Below, in pieces: positions 49,487-61,088 of a stretch of DNA of 64,000 nucleotides (the first letter of the stretch is position 1; each line of letters begins with the position of its first letter). The translations under genes and the position numbers were made by a program. This DNA comes from Brachionus plicatilis (taxonomy: Eukaryota > Rotifera > Eurotatoria > Ploima > Brachionidae). Where the stretch lies: positions 741,871 through 805,870 of the forward strand of contig QEOQ01000552.1 in NCBI GenBank assembly GCA_010279815.1, given 5' to 3'. A model generated the notes under the pieces. That model was not told the DNA's origin. It saw nothing but the letters and a program-made list of their open reading frames with translations, and searched no databases.

Positions 49487-52400
49487 ATGAAAAATTTTGT
49501 TCTTATCAAAAATTTGGTTAAAAATTTCACATTCTCCAGTGCTTGCCGAACAACCAGACTCAACAGCACGTACAGCCAAGAATATAAAAGAAGTCTGTCT
49601 AATCCTGAAGAATATTGGAATGAAAAGAAAAATCTCATCGAATGGTTTACTGAACCGACTCAAATTTTAGATAAATCCAACTCTCCATTTGAAAAATGGT
49701 ATGCTAATGGTTCATTAAATGCTACCTACAATTGTTTGGATTACCATGTAAAAAATGGATTCGGCGATCAAGTCGCCTTAATTCATGACTCGCCTTTGAC
49801 TAATACTATCAAGAAAATATCTTATAAGGAACTTCTAAACGAAGTCAGTATATTGAATTTTTTTTTTAATATGAATTTATAATCATGCCGAAGGTATCCT
49901 TGTTTGCAGGTGTACTAAGCAATTATGGAGTAAAAAAAGGTGACAGAGTTTTGATTTACATGCCAATGATTCCTCAAGCTGTCACAGTAATGCTAGCTTC
50001 TGGTACTTTCCAAATAAAAAAGAATTAAAATTTTTTAACCTTAACTATTTAGCCAGAATCGGTGCTATTCATTCGCTGGTTTTTGGCGGCTTTGCGTCCA
50101 AAGAACTTTCTGTTCGAATAAATCATGCAAAAGTAGATTTATTTTTACCATTTAGAAATATTTAAATAGCAATATTTNNNNNNNNNNNNNNNNNNNNNNN
50201 NNNNNNNNNNNNNNNNNNNNNNNNNNNNNNNNNNNNNNNNNNNNNNNNNNNNNNNNNNNNNNNNNNNNNNNNNNNNNNNNNNNNNNNNNNNNNNNNNNNN
50301 NNNNNNNNNNNNNNNNNNNNNNNNNNNNNNNNNNNNNNNNNNNNNNNNNNNNNNNNNNNNNNNNNNNNNNNNNNNNNNNNNNNNNNNNNNNNNNNNNNNN
50401 NNNNNNNNNNNNNNNNNNNNNNNNNNNNNNNNNNNNNNNNNNNNNNNNNNNNNNNNNNNNNNNNNNNNNNNNNNNNNNNNNNNNNNNNNNNNNNNNNNNN
50501 NNNNNNNNNNNNNNNNNNNNNNNNNNNNNNNNNNNNNNNNNNNNNNNNNNNNNNNNNNNNNNNNNNNNNNNNNNNNNNNNNNNNNNNNNNNNNNNNNNNN
50601 NNNNNNNNNNNNNNNNNNNNNNNNNNNNNNNNGTACTTTCCAAATAAAAAATAATTAAAATTTTTCAACCTTAACTATTTAGCCAGAATCGGTGCTATTC
50701 ATTCGCTGGTTTTTGGCGGCTTTGCGTCCAAAGAACTTTCTGTTCGAATAAATCATGCAAAAGTAGATTTATTTTTACCATTTAGAAATATTTAAATAGC
50801 AATATTTAAAAATTTTTCTAGCCTAAAATAATTGTCTCTGCAAATACTGGCGTTGAACCAGGACGCTTAATAAATTATAAAGAGCTACTAGATGCGGCAG
50901 TTGAAATGTCTGAACACAAACCTAAAAAATGTATTTTTTATAATAGAGAAATGGTAAACTTTAATATTTAATTAAATTTAATTAGCTTTTTATTGATATT
51001 ATAAAAGTTTCCCGAAGTTGATTTTAAAAATAATCGAGATCTTTATTTAAATTATGAAAAAGAAATATCAAAAGCAAAGCCACATGACTGTGTCCCGGTA
51101 GATTCAAATTTTCCTCTTTATCTTCTATACACAAGTGGGACAACTGGCCTTCCTAAAGGTTAAATAAAATTAAGGAAAAAAAAAATTTTAAATTTATCTA
51201 ATATTAGGAGTCGTTCGAATGACTGCTGGTTATTTGATTGCTCTTAAAAATTCCATGTCCAAAATTTATGGGGCTAATCCAGGAGAAACATTTTGCGCAT
51301 TTTCAGATCTGGGATGGACAGTAGGTCATTCCTACATTTGCTACGGACCTTTGGCTGCTCGCAATACTGCAATTTTGTATGAAGGCAAGCCAGTTGGTAC
51401 TCCTGATTCTGGTTCTTGGTTTAGAGTGCTGTCCGAACATAAAGTAGTCAGTGCATTTGGTGGTTAGATTTTTAGTATTTTATTTGTTCAATATTAATCA
51501 ATTATCAAGCACCTACTGCTATTAGAGCTATTAAACAACAGGACCCAGAGGCAAAACTCGCCAAAAAATACAACTTAGATTGGTAAGTACAAAGCTAGGT
51601 TTTTGCCATTGTTCCGGTTGATTTTAAGCTTATTTATAAAAATTTTTATTTCTTAAAATGTACTTGAATAAATTTTGCTTTATTAATTATCTAAGAACAA
51701 ACTAAAAGATATTAAAATAATGTTCAAATTTGTAACCTATCTTAAATTAAACAAATAATTTATTTGTTTAAGATTAGAAAAATATTTAAAAAAAAATTCA
51801 TTGTTACAATTAAAAACTCTAGAATTACAAAAATAAACCTGATCTTAATATCACATAAAATCCAATAGGCTTCATCAGGTCGATGAAATTTTTTGGTAAT
51901 AATATTAACTGATATAAATATAATTAGAATAAAATTAATAAAAAGTGACAAACTAAATTTTCAATTTTTTTTTACTTATTAATTAATCTCATCTCGATAC
52001 CGGTACAATACTCGAGTATCGGAGGAATCGTTTGAAAAATACCAATAATAGTATTAAGTATTAAATTAGATACCTTGATGCTTTTTCTAAATTTGATTGA
52101 AAACTTAAATATTCGGTTAGTCAATCACTTTTTTATCATGAATCACTTTTTTAAATGTTTTGTTTTATGAAAAGTATCACAAGTATAGGAATCAATACTT
52201 CGTTTCAAATCTCTCATTTCCAATTCAGTTGTTTGCTAATAACTAATGAACGGAAACTTATTCGTTTTGCACTCCATTAAGAATGATTTAAATAAGATTA
52301 GCTAATATTTTGCACAGTTATTTCAGACTTAGGTCTCATGTGTGACAAACTTGTTAAAGATTGTAACATTTTACAGAACCAGTTTATTTCATTCTATTCA

Positions 52401-55400
52401 AAAGTTATTAGCAAAGAACCGAATTGAAATGAGCCTATAATTTTTGTTATCACTAATTAAACTTAACCTGTATAAATTCAATAATATCTATATAAAAATA
52501 ATTTTATGGTTTGAAACAATTTTATTAAGATAAAAATAATTTTTATATTTAAAAGACTTTTTCAAGAAAAACTTTATCAATGTAAAAAAGAAAAGCTTTA
52601 TTTTTGATCTTTATCTAGCAATTGCTTGAGTGTCCATTATTTTTATAAAACTACCATCGGATTCACTTTTCAAATCCATCATTTTAGAATTTGGTGAAAA
52701 AATTATATCAAAATTTTTGGAAATAATTCTTATATCGAAAAAGGTTTTTCAAATAAAAAGAGATTTTTTAAATTAAAAAAGTTGTTTATTAAAAAAAAGT
52801 TATTTTAGTTAGTTGTTTATAATGAATTTTTATAAAGTAAATTTATTTTAGTGATAAAAAAAATAATTTTATTTACAAAACAATTTATAGCCATTGAAAT
52901 GAGAGAATTGAAACGAACTTCACAACCCCGTTCAATCCCTTAATTAATATTATCTTTTAAAAAAGAAAGATTCAGCTATAATTAAAAAATTTATTNNNNA
53001 ATTATCTGCCACTTATTATTCTGCGCCCGTTATTTTAACATGTCATCTAAAGATTCTAGTGTATGCACTAAAATATAAAATTTCTTGCATCACCTTGCAA
53101 GGGAACACGGCATTGAAGTTTGGCAGCTTGGCTTGGCTTTTAATGCATGTCTTAAATTAAAGACATGAAAATTTTACATGTTTAATAAAAATCTAATATA
53201 CGTGAATTTGTAAATTCCAGATTTTCCTTATTTTATAACATTTTAAATCAAATATTTTTAATCCAAAGTAATGAAAGATTTTCATTAAAACGGTTTAAAA
53301 AATTATGAATTTTCAAGATTATTAACTTTATTTAATTAATTAATAGTTATAATTCGGAATATTTTGTAATTTTGTTGAATTTTAAAATTCTTAAATCAGT
53401 CTAAATGTCACTGTTCTTGTTTTAATGTCAATTAATATGAATTCATAGTTTTGGATAATTATCCAAGCTTAAATTAAGAAAAAGAAGTGGAAATTTTCAT
53501 TACTTAATTATTTGTTTAGTTTAAGATATTTGTTTCTAGCTGGTGAGCACTGTGATCATGAAACTATGGACTGGATTCGTGACGCAATTAAGAAACCAGT
53601 TTTTGATCATTGGTGGCAAACCGAAACTGGACATCCGATAACTTCTATTTGTGCTGGATATATGTCCGAAGAAGAAATGAAATCTGTACCAAATGGTGTG
53701 TCTGGAAAAGCTGTACCTGGATACGACAGTAATTTTAAAAATTATTCCGATTTCCCATTAAATGTAAAAATAATCAAGTTCGAATTTTGAGAGATGACGG
53801 AACAGAGGCAAGCAGTAGAGAAATGGGACGCATAGTCATAAAATTGCCACTTCCGCCAGGCACTATGTCTACTCTGTGGGAAAATGATGAACTCTTCAAA
53901 AATTTGTATTTTAAAAAATATCCGGGGTTTTATGACACTGCCGATGTTGGTTTTAAATGCGAAAATGGCTATTTGAGTATTATGTCTAGAGCCGATGATG
54001 TCATAAATGTGTCTGGACACCGACTTTCAAGTTCAGCCATTGAGGAGGCAATTCTAGAACATCACGAATTGTCAGAATGTGCTGTGGTGGAATTGTCCGA
54101 TAAATTAAAAGGATCAGTTCCATTTGGATTTTTAGTAAGAAACAAAGGTATTTAATTATTACATTTAATTATTTTTAAAGAAAAAAGAAACTATAATACT
54201 AAATTTAGAAAAATATAATGCTAATTATCTATTTTATGTAATTATTTATTTAAACATATCAGAGAATATTTTTAAAGAAGAAAAAAATATTTTTATTTTT
54301 TTATGCTATCAAATTTTTGCATTAAAAAACATTTTTATAAAATAAAAAGATCAGAGAATTTTGTTCATCAAAAATAATGAGCGTAATTTTCAAGATATTT
54401 AAATTTAATATTGTCTAATTTTTTTAAATACTTAGAAAAATATAGGCCAAAAAATCTTTAAATAATTTTTTTTGATTTATGACTCGTTTTATTTTATACA
54501 AATTTTTTCACATTTGTAGTTTAAAGCCATCTGCCACAATAACATTTAATCAACTTTCATTCTTTTTTATTGATATTTTTTTCTCTTATTCGCTTCTTCT
54601 GGAGTATAGGGTCATTCTTTATTTATATAAAAAACATTAAATCCTACGTTCCTTTGTTACCCTGATAATATTGGTCGAGAGAATGATTTTGAAAATTTCA
54701 TGTGATTGCCCATTGCCTATTGAGAATTCTTATTAGGAATCTTAAGAAATCTTTAGAAAAACGCATCATTTAAATTCTAATAATTTTCCTTTAGGATCTT
54801 AAATAATTTTCTTAGAAATTTGTTTAGCTTATTTAGAGAAAACTTGTAATTTTTTATAATCCTAAATGAAAAACTTATAGAATCTAGTTTTAAAAATCTT
54901 TCAAGAATTTATCAGATCTAAGAATTAATTAATCTTAAGGAAACTTATGTAACTTTATCAGAATCGTTAAGAACTCGTAAAGAGTCCAAGTCCGGCCACA
55001 TGAATTTTTTTGCCGTTCGAGGTAATTATTGTGGTGGCCTAGTTAAAGTCACTAAAATTAAAGTTCAGATTTAGACTTGACTTGTGACTTTTAAACAACC
55101 CTGCTTTTATAATTCCATAAGGATATTTTAGGGATATTTAGAACTATTATAATCAGTGATTTTAACAATTTTTCAAGATGAACGATAATAATAATTAAAT
55201 AATTTCAAATTTTTTCCTATATGTCAACGGTAAGATAATTACAGTTGATAAGGCTAGTTTAAATAATTTTTTTTTTTATTTTGTCGTATAAAAGTTTCGT
55301 TTCAATCACTTATGTATTAATAAAAGAGAAAAAAGTAAAAAATTAATATTTAATTGATTTTATTACATATGTAAATGCAAAAAAATTTGAAAAAATTAAA

Positions 55401-55852
55401 ATTTGCTACTGATTTAGTATTTTAGTTTTTTAATTGCATATTATTAATTGCTAATAAAAAATATTATACGCAATTTTTTAAAATGAATTTTTTCAATATT
55501 TTTTTTATTTTAATGAAAATTAATTTCAGATTCAAAGTCAAGTGAAAAGGAATTGATTGAAAAAATAGTGAATAATGTAAGGGATCTGATTGGGCCTGTC
55601 GCATGTTTTAAACAAGCAGTTGTTGTTGATAAGCTTCCCAAGACCAGGTCTGGAAAAATAGCACGAAATACTTTAAAGGCCATGATCAACAACAAAACTT
55701 TTCAGGCAATTTAACTTTTTAAACTGAAAAATTTAAATGAACATTTTGTTTTAAAGATTCCTGTGACAATCGAAGATGCAGAGGTGTATGGAAAAATAAA
55801 GAAATCGTTAATTAGTCATGGTTACACTAATATTAGAGATCCAACTTTGTAG
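49487..55852 (+). CDS. ACSS3: Mitochondrial short-chain acyl-CoA synthetase (propionyl-CoA type)
   Basis: This enzyme activates short-chain acids, mainly propionate, to acyl-CoA with ATP in the mitochondrial matrix. Eleven exons: 49487-49843, 49894-50002, 50053-50132, 50822-50953, 51008-51158, 51208-51462, 51510-51582, 53520-53728, 53779-54147, 55530-55705 and 55757-55852, giving about 668 aa (human 686). The N-terminus ([14 protein letters not shown]...RTTRLNS) looks like a mitochondrial presequence. ANL-superfamily motifs are present: [13 protein letters not shown] (about 265-277), [32 protein letters not shown] and the catalytic lysine in RSGKIAR (about 621). The last intron uses a GC donor (CAG, then gcaatt). 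Exon 3 appears a second time at 50683-50762, beyond an assembly gap; one copy must be an artefact. Exon 8 phase gives Cys at the junction. Introns 7 and 9 are long (1.9 and 1.4 kb) and carry repeats. Confidence 0.95.
50178..50632. other. Assembly gap duplicating ACSS3 exon 3
   Basis: 455 Ns. Bases 50003-50177 and 50633-50807 are the same 175 bp with about two substitutions, and both contain the complete exon 3 of ACSS3. Overlapping contig ends or haplotypes are the simplest explanation. Confidence 0.9.
52197..52920. repeat. Nested inverted repeats in ACSS3 intron 7
   Basis: A segment at 52213-52255 (ctcatttccaattcag, then tttgctaataact) has an inverted partner at 52392-52433 with about 80 percent match. 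An overlapping arm at 52197-52226 (cttcgtttcaaatctctcat) has a second inverted partner at 52894-52920. The layout looks like a degenerate foldback or MITE-type element inserted in the intron. Confidence 0.55.
52996..52999. other. Four-base N run
   Basis: Four undetermined bases inside ACSS3 intron 7, just beyond the inverted-repeat region. No coding effect. Confidence 0.95.
54978..55093. repeat. GTCCG/GTCAA-type repeat remnant in ACSS3 intron 9
   Basis: This segment contains agagtccaagtccggcc and, 75 bp on, tagacttgacttgtgactt. The same word set (AGTCAC, AAGTCAAGTC, GTCCG) occurs, mostly inverted, at 63731-63772. It is probably a decayed copy of one interspersed repeat family. Confidence 0.3.
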
Positions 55853-56268
55853 ACTTAGATTTAATTTTTAATTATTAAATTTACCTAAAAAAACAAAAAA
55901 TAAATAATTTAAAGATTAAAATGAAGGTTTTTAATTCAACTCATTAAATCGGTTAAAAAAACAAAAATGAATTCTTAAGATTGTCAATTAATTTTATTGA
56001 ATTCACATATTTAGGTTACGGGATATGTAAAAAATAATGAACGACGATTTTAAAATGTAACCTTGGTTACAATTTTTATCAAGTTGAAGGCTTTACTATG
56101 TGAGTTTTTATGTATTTTAAATTAAATAAATAAAAATATTTATTTCGTAAATACGAAGACCGATGAGTAAATTTTGATTAAAAAATTTTTCTATTTTAGA
56201 TTTTAGTCATTGGAAAAAATTAATAAAAAAATCTGGATAAGCTAAGAAATTTGATTGACAAAGCCAAC
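55853..56268. other. Intergenic spacer between ACSS3 and FANK1
   Basis: 416 bp of AT-rich sequence between two same-strand genes. It presumably holds the ACSS3 poly(A) site and the FANK1 promoter; no discrete element stands out. Confidence 0.5.
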
Positions 56269-58252
56269 ATGGTTCAATCGTCTGGTAATAAAAATTTTGT
56301 TTTCTATTTTGGTCGGAACTTCAACGATGATGCAAATCCTTAGAATAAACTTGTTTGAAATTACAAGTCTTCAAATTTTTTAATTAACTTAAGCATTATT
56401 TTGCATAGTTATTTAAAAGTTAATTTTTTTGTTACAAGCTGAAATTAAATTTAGCCAAATAAATAAAAGAATCAAATAAGTCCTTATAATCGTTAATTTC
56501 TTGAATAGAGCTTTTGTGTCATTCAAAAGCTTGTTTTTTTCCATGAGTGGCTTTCTTTTGTTAGAAGAACAGCAAATTGTCAAAGTTCTCATGTATGAAA
56601 AATCTTTTTAAGACAGCCATTTTCTAAAGAGTGACGGAAATTAATAAAAAATTAAATAGTATACACACCATTAGACATTAAGATGGTTAATAATGGAATG
56701 ATTTTTCTCGGAAAATATGAGGAAATAATAAAAAATTAAAATTTTCTTTTATCCTTAAGACTCTGAAATAATTTAATTGCATGTTGTTTCATTTTAAAAA
56801 TTAATACTCCAAATTATTTTTTTTTACGAAACACAAAAAGCACCTCCAAAGACATTCGCCTATTTAAGTCTTCTTTTAAAAAAATAAATAAAAGTGTATT
56901 TGTTTTTTTTGACAAATTTTTATTCCCGAGATCCAGTTATACTTGAACATTTTCTTTAGTTTTTTTTTTTTATTTCGTTGATTTCACAATTCAATTTAGA
57001 AACTTGAAATTCATTTTTTTTCTTTAGTGCCGATCGAAAGACCAGACCCACCGGTAGTTGGCAAAGTAACCCATCATACAATTGAATTGATATGGATGCA
57101 TCTTAAAGAAAAGTTGCCAACCAACCAGAAATTCAAATTTGTGGTACAGGAGGCGGACAAAAAAAAAAAAGAATGGGGTCAGGTTTATGCGTAAGCATTC
57201 TAATAGAAAAAATACATTTTCGTTAAAAAAAATTTTTTTTTTTCAAACAGAGGCTATGGATACACCAAAACAGTCGAATCTTTAGAACCATTCACTGAAT
57301 ATAGCTATAGACTATGTGTAATAGGTACAAATAACGAAAGAAGCGAATACAGTCCCGTTTGTACTGTAAAAACAACAAGTTAGCACTTAATTTTAAAAAA
57401 TATGTAATTTTTTATGCTATTTTATCTTAGAAGAGCCTCTGAATGGTGAAGCTCTGCACAAGGCGATAATTTTGGACAGAAAAAGTGATGTGGAGCGAAT
57501 ATTAGATTCAGTTGATGGCCCAAGAGTAGTTGAGATCCCGGATAAATTTGGAAATTTACCACTTCAAATCGCGGTAAATAGGAATAATTTAGAGTAATAT
57601 AAATTCATCTATCAAAGTTATAAAAATATCATTATTTCTATTAAAAGAATGGTCGAACTTTTGGTTTACAAAGGAGCTCAAATTAACGCTCAAAATGAGA
57701 GTGGCAAAACAGCCATTATGCTGGCAGCTTTCTCTGGCAAGCTTAATGTTTTAAAAGAATTGCGGAGCAATGGAGCTTCATATGATATCAAGGATAGATC
57801 AGGATGTAGTGTTCTTCATTATGCAGTTGATGGTGGAAATTTGGACTGTATTCAATACCTTTTAATGGATGGGTTAGATGTGAATATAACAGATACGACA
57901 AGTTGTTGGACGCCTTTGATTAGAGCAGCTAGTGTAGGTGCTAGCAAAGATGTGGCAGAATTATTAATAAAATATAAGGCTGATATAAACATTGTTGACA
58001 AAGATAACAAAAATGCGCTCATGATTGCCGTCATTAATGGAAATCAGCCATTTGTACAGTGTTTGGTAGAAAATGGTGCCGATTTGAACATAACAAATGA
58101 GTATGGAAAGACTGCATATGAAATGGCTGTGGCGATGGATCGAAGAGTAAGATTTTTTTTGAAAGATTTTCTTGTTTTTAATGAATTTTTGATGTTATTT
58201 CTAGAGAGTGGTTAAATATTTTGACGAATATTTTGAAAAACAAAAAGGTTAA
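56269..58252 (+). CDS. FANK1: Fibronectin type III and ankyrin repeat protein 1
   Basis: FANK1 is an animal protein best known from testis and ciliated cells. Six exons: 56269-56284, 57028-57190, 57251-57378, 57431-57593, 57648-58146 and 58205-58252, giving 338 aa (human 345). The tiny first exon codes MVQSS plus one base and is followed by a 743-nt intron. Residues about 6-100 are one fibronectin type III domain (RPDPPVVGKVTHHTIEL, GYGYTKTVESLEPFTEYSYRL). The GKVTHH motif and the EPLN linker match vertebrate FANK1 closely. Six ankyrin repeats follow (about 105-325), including SGKTAIMLAAFSGKL, GCSVLHYAVDGGNLDCI, WTPLIRAASVG and NALMIAVINGN. The end, RVVKYFDEYFEKQK, matches the orthologue. An ordinary, intact gene. 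Confidence 0.95.
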
Positions 58253-58869
58253 GTAGAAAAAATCATGAGTAAAAATTAGAATGCCATTTTTTAAATAAAT
58301 TTCTATATTAATTTTTATTTTAGTTTATAATTTAAAATAAAAAAAAACTGAATCAAATTAATTTTTAGTAGTTCACCGAAAATATTTGAATTTTTTGTTT
58401 TAGTAAATAAAATTATTTTTTTAAGATTAATGAAAATAAAAATTAGCTGGAAAATGATTCTCAAGGTGATTGGCAATTATAAGACTTTATTTATTTTAGG
58501 GCAGGAAACTGTTTAATTATTTATAATTATTTTATAACTTGGTTGACTATATAAAACGTAACTAACAACAAATAATCAACAAAACTATATGATTTATAGT
58601 GTTTACTCAATAAAAATTAAAAAAACTTCGCTCTTTCTATTTTTGTTTATTAAATAATTTGGATATTTGACTGTTTATTAAAAATTTAAATTTTATTCCT
58701 TCCTTTGCCATATTCTTTTTGAAACATTATCCTCAATTCGTTTGTCTGTTGAATTTAAAATAGTTTAAGTCCAAACATTTTGCTCAGTTAGAATATTTAT
58801 GCCTTAAAAGTCGAATAAACTATTTAAAAAAATTTAATTATTAAAAAAAAAAAATTTAAAAAGTGATTT
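58253..58869. other. Convergent spacer
   Basis: AT-rich 3' flank shared by FANK1 (+) and the TIR gene (-). No coding signal. Confidence 0.5.
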
Positions 58870-59331
58870 TTATGACTGTACTAGTTGAAATAAAGCAGGA
58901 TTTTTTTTTTTCGTTTGGTCAATTAACTTGTTGAATTTATCCAAGATTGAAATATATTTTGGATCAATTGTATTAATTGAAAAATCCAAGTCCTCTTTTG
59001 CGTTGTATACTTCCAAATACGGATAATTAGAGATTGAATCTTTTTCACTTAAATCATCAAATAAAAACAAAACAATTTGAATTTTTTGCTCTTGAGCTGT
59101 CATTAATTCAGCTTTGCATTTCAACGAATTTTTATACGATTTGCTCATAAAACATACAAATAGAAAAGAATGAGTTAGGGCAGTCAATGAATCGTCAAAA
59201 ACATTAATTAGGGAATTATTGGAGATTTGATAGCACCATAGTCTTATGCCAGATTGTCTGAAACGAGTACAGAATCGTTGAACTTCGTTTATTTGGTCTT
59301 TATGATACGAAATAAAAATATCATAAAACAT
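58870..59331 (-). CDS. Standalone TIR-domain protein
   Basis: A single intronless frame of 153 codons consists almost entirely of one Toll/interleukin-1 receptor (TIR) domain. Box 1 is YDIFISYHKD (residues 3-12). A GIRLWCYQ segment sits at 28-35 where GxxLW is typical of intracellular TIRs. The third conserved block reads HSFLFVCFMSKSYKNSLKCKAEL (split here: HSFLFVCFMSKSY, then KNSLKCKAEL). In SARM1/plant-type TIR NADases the catalytic glutamate sits in this position (S..C..E); here Cys72-x-x-Glu75 is kept. There is no membrane segment, signal peptide, leucine-rich repeat, SAM or death domain, so it is not a Toll receptor. It could be a cytosolic adaptor or an NAD-consuming enzyme in innate defence or cell death. 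It follows RNASEH2A by 175 bp on the same strand. An additional upstream exon cannot be fully excluded. Confidence 0.85.
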   Translation of the reverse strand: MFYDIFISYHKDQINEVQRFCTRFRQSGIRLWCYQISNNSLINVFDDSLTALTHSFLFVCFMSKSYKNSLKCKAELMTAQEQKIQIVLFLFDDLSEKDSISNYPYLEVYNAKEDLDFSINTIDPKYISILDKFNKLIDQTKKKNPALFQLVQS

Positions 59332-59506
59332 TTTTTTTAATTATTAAACAATGGATATAAAATTGAGAAAAATTTAATTTTTTTGATCATTTATAAGAGT
59401 ATTTATTGTTTTGAATTATCATTAAAGAAAAAAGTAACTAATTAAAAAATATCTTAGATATATACAATTTTAAGAGTTTGCTATTTTTTATCATTCTACT
59501 TGATAT

Positions 59507-60897
59507 CTAAAATTTGTTGCATAATTTTAATTTTCTTGATAATAAAAAGCCAGATAAGGTATCACACCCTGCATTGGTACTAGCTAATGATCTTTTTTGA
59601 GGTTTTTGGAAAAAATTCAAAATTGATTTATTATTTTTATCATTAGCAACTGCACTTGCTAATTTTGATTGCTTTGGTTTACTTTTTTTTTTACCAACTT
59701 GATCATTTTCTTCTGTACAGTCTATTATTTCGTCATCACCATCGTCATTTTCATCAAAAGCGTCCGGCCTTTGACCAAAAAAGTAAAGAAAAATTTCAAA
59801 ATTTTTTTTTGGTTTCCAAAGTACCATTTAACAGCAACACAAGATTTTTTCACTTTGATTCCCGCTGTAGACCAACTAAATCTTACCAATTTAACAAAGC
59901 CAAATACATTGTTCAAATATGAATCGAGAAATTTTTTAGTCAAAGGATCCCCGGGATAGCCCGAGCCATATTCTTTATAAGAACAGTTTTCCCTAAAAAT
60001 CCAGTTTTTAAGCAAATTATCTCTAGTCACCTTGGCGCATATACTTGCAGCTGAAACACATGGATACAATGAATCAGCTTTTTTGGCAACTTTTATCTTA
60101 AGTTTAGGGAAACGTTTCGATAATTTAAGCTCGTATTTGTGCGGATCGCCGACTGTATCTAAATATACATGGGTTATATTCAAATTTTCCTGGTTATACA
60201 AAACATCGATCAAAGAAATAGCAGTGTCATGAGATAACTCATTTAGATTGTATTTTATTCTTAAAAGTCAAATAATTAATGAAATTTTTTTCTTAAAAAT
60301 TTTTTTTTTTAGTCGATTTACCTTCCTAACATGCCGGTAGAAATGGTATTTGGTGAGAGCGATTTGACTGCAAATCCACATATTTTGTTCTCTTCGTTTA
60401 TTCTCTCAAATATGCTCTCTCTATCTTTTTCACTTAGTGACTTGGAATCTAACCGTAAATAATGAATTTAAAATATTTAAGTTTGTACTTATTAATTATC
60501 TAATTTTTAGATTATTTAAAAAGTCATTATTTTAATATCAGTAATAAATAACTTTAAATTGATAAAAAAATAAAATCTAAATTTCATGCAATTTTGATAA
60601 AAGACAATTTAATCTCAATAATTTTAAGTTATAAATTAATTTTACCTGCGCATTTCATTTCTTTAAGCTGTTTTTCCTTATCAATAGGACAAAATAAAGC
60701 TCCATATACCATCGGACCTAAAAATTAGCTTTTAACTAAGCAATCTAGATTTGATTTAAGAAAATACCTAAGACAGGTCCTCGACCAGCTTCGTCAATTC
60801 CAAGACATAAATCAATGCCTTTAAAAGAGTCTCTATCAAAATTTGATACAAATAGATGATCGTGTAGATTGTCTTCGATAGCTTTAGTAAAGTCCAT
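59507..60897 (-). CDS. RNASEH2A: Ribonuclease H2 catalytic subunit A, with extended tail
   Basis: RNase H2 removes ribonucleotides misincorporated in DNA and cuts RNA:DNA hybrids in the nucleus. Five exons (60897-60768, 60717-60646, 60448-60322, 60259-59825, 59768-59507) give 341 aa (human 299). All four acidic catalytic residues are present: Asp35 and Glu36 in GIDEAGRG, Asp144 in YLDTVG and Asp172 in KADSLYP, together with the junction-sensing Tyr211 in GSGYPGDP. Conserved [19 protein letters not shown] and [12 protein letters not shown] are clear. After FVRFSW-type residues 236-240 the tail is longer than in mammals: acidic ([12 protein letters not shown]), then basic, then NKSILNFF at 301-308, which resembles a PCNA-interacting motif. 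A good acceptor-like site (gctctag) lies 6 nt before the ATG. ASTE1 ends 191 bp upstream on the same strand. Confidence 0.96.
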
Positions 60898-60917
60898 AAT
60901 TATCTAGAGCAAATTAA
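60898..60917 (-). other. Splice-acceptor-like site just before RNASEH2A start
   Basis: Reading on -, ttttaatttgctctag (AG at 60905-60904) is followed by only six bases before the ATG at 60897. Either a 5' UTR intron ends here or the messenger is trans-spliced at this point. Confidence 0.4.
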
Positions 60918-61088
60918 AATGAATCAATTTTAAGTGTTTATATTTTGGGGTTCAAATACCAATTTAGCTTAGTTTAAAATTTAAAAAATAAAAGAGATTT
61001 TTTTGTTCATTATTTTTTTCTTTCAATTTTTTCATTTACATTTATATTTCCTTGAGAATGAATTTCTTTATCTCTTTTGGAAACTTCT

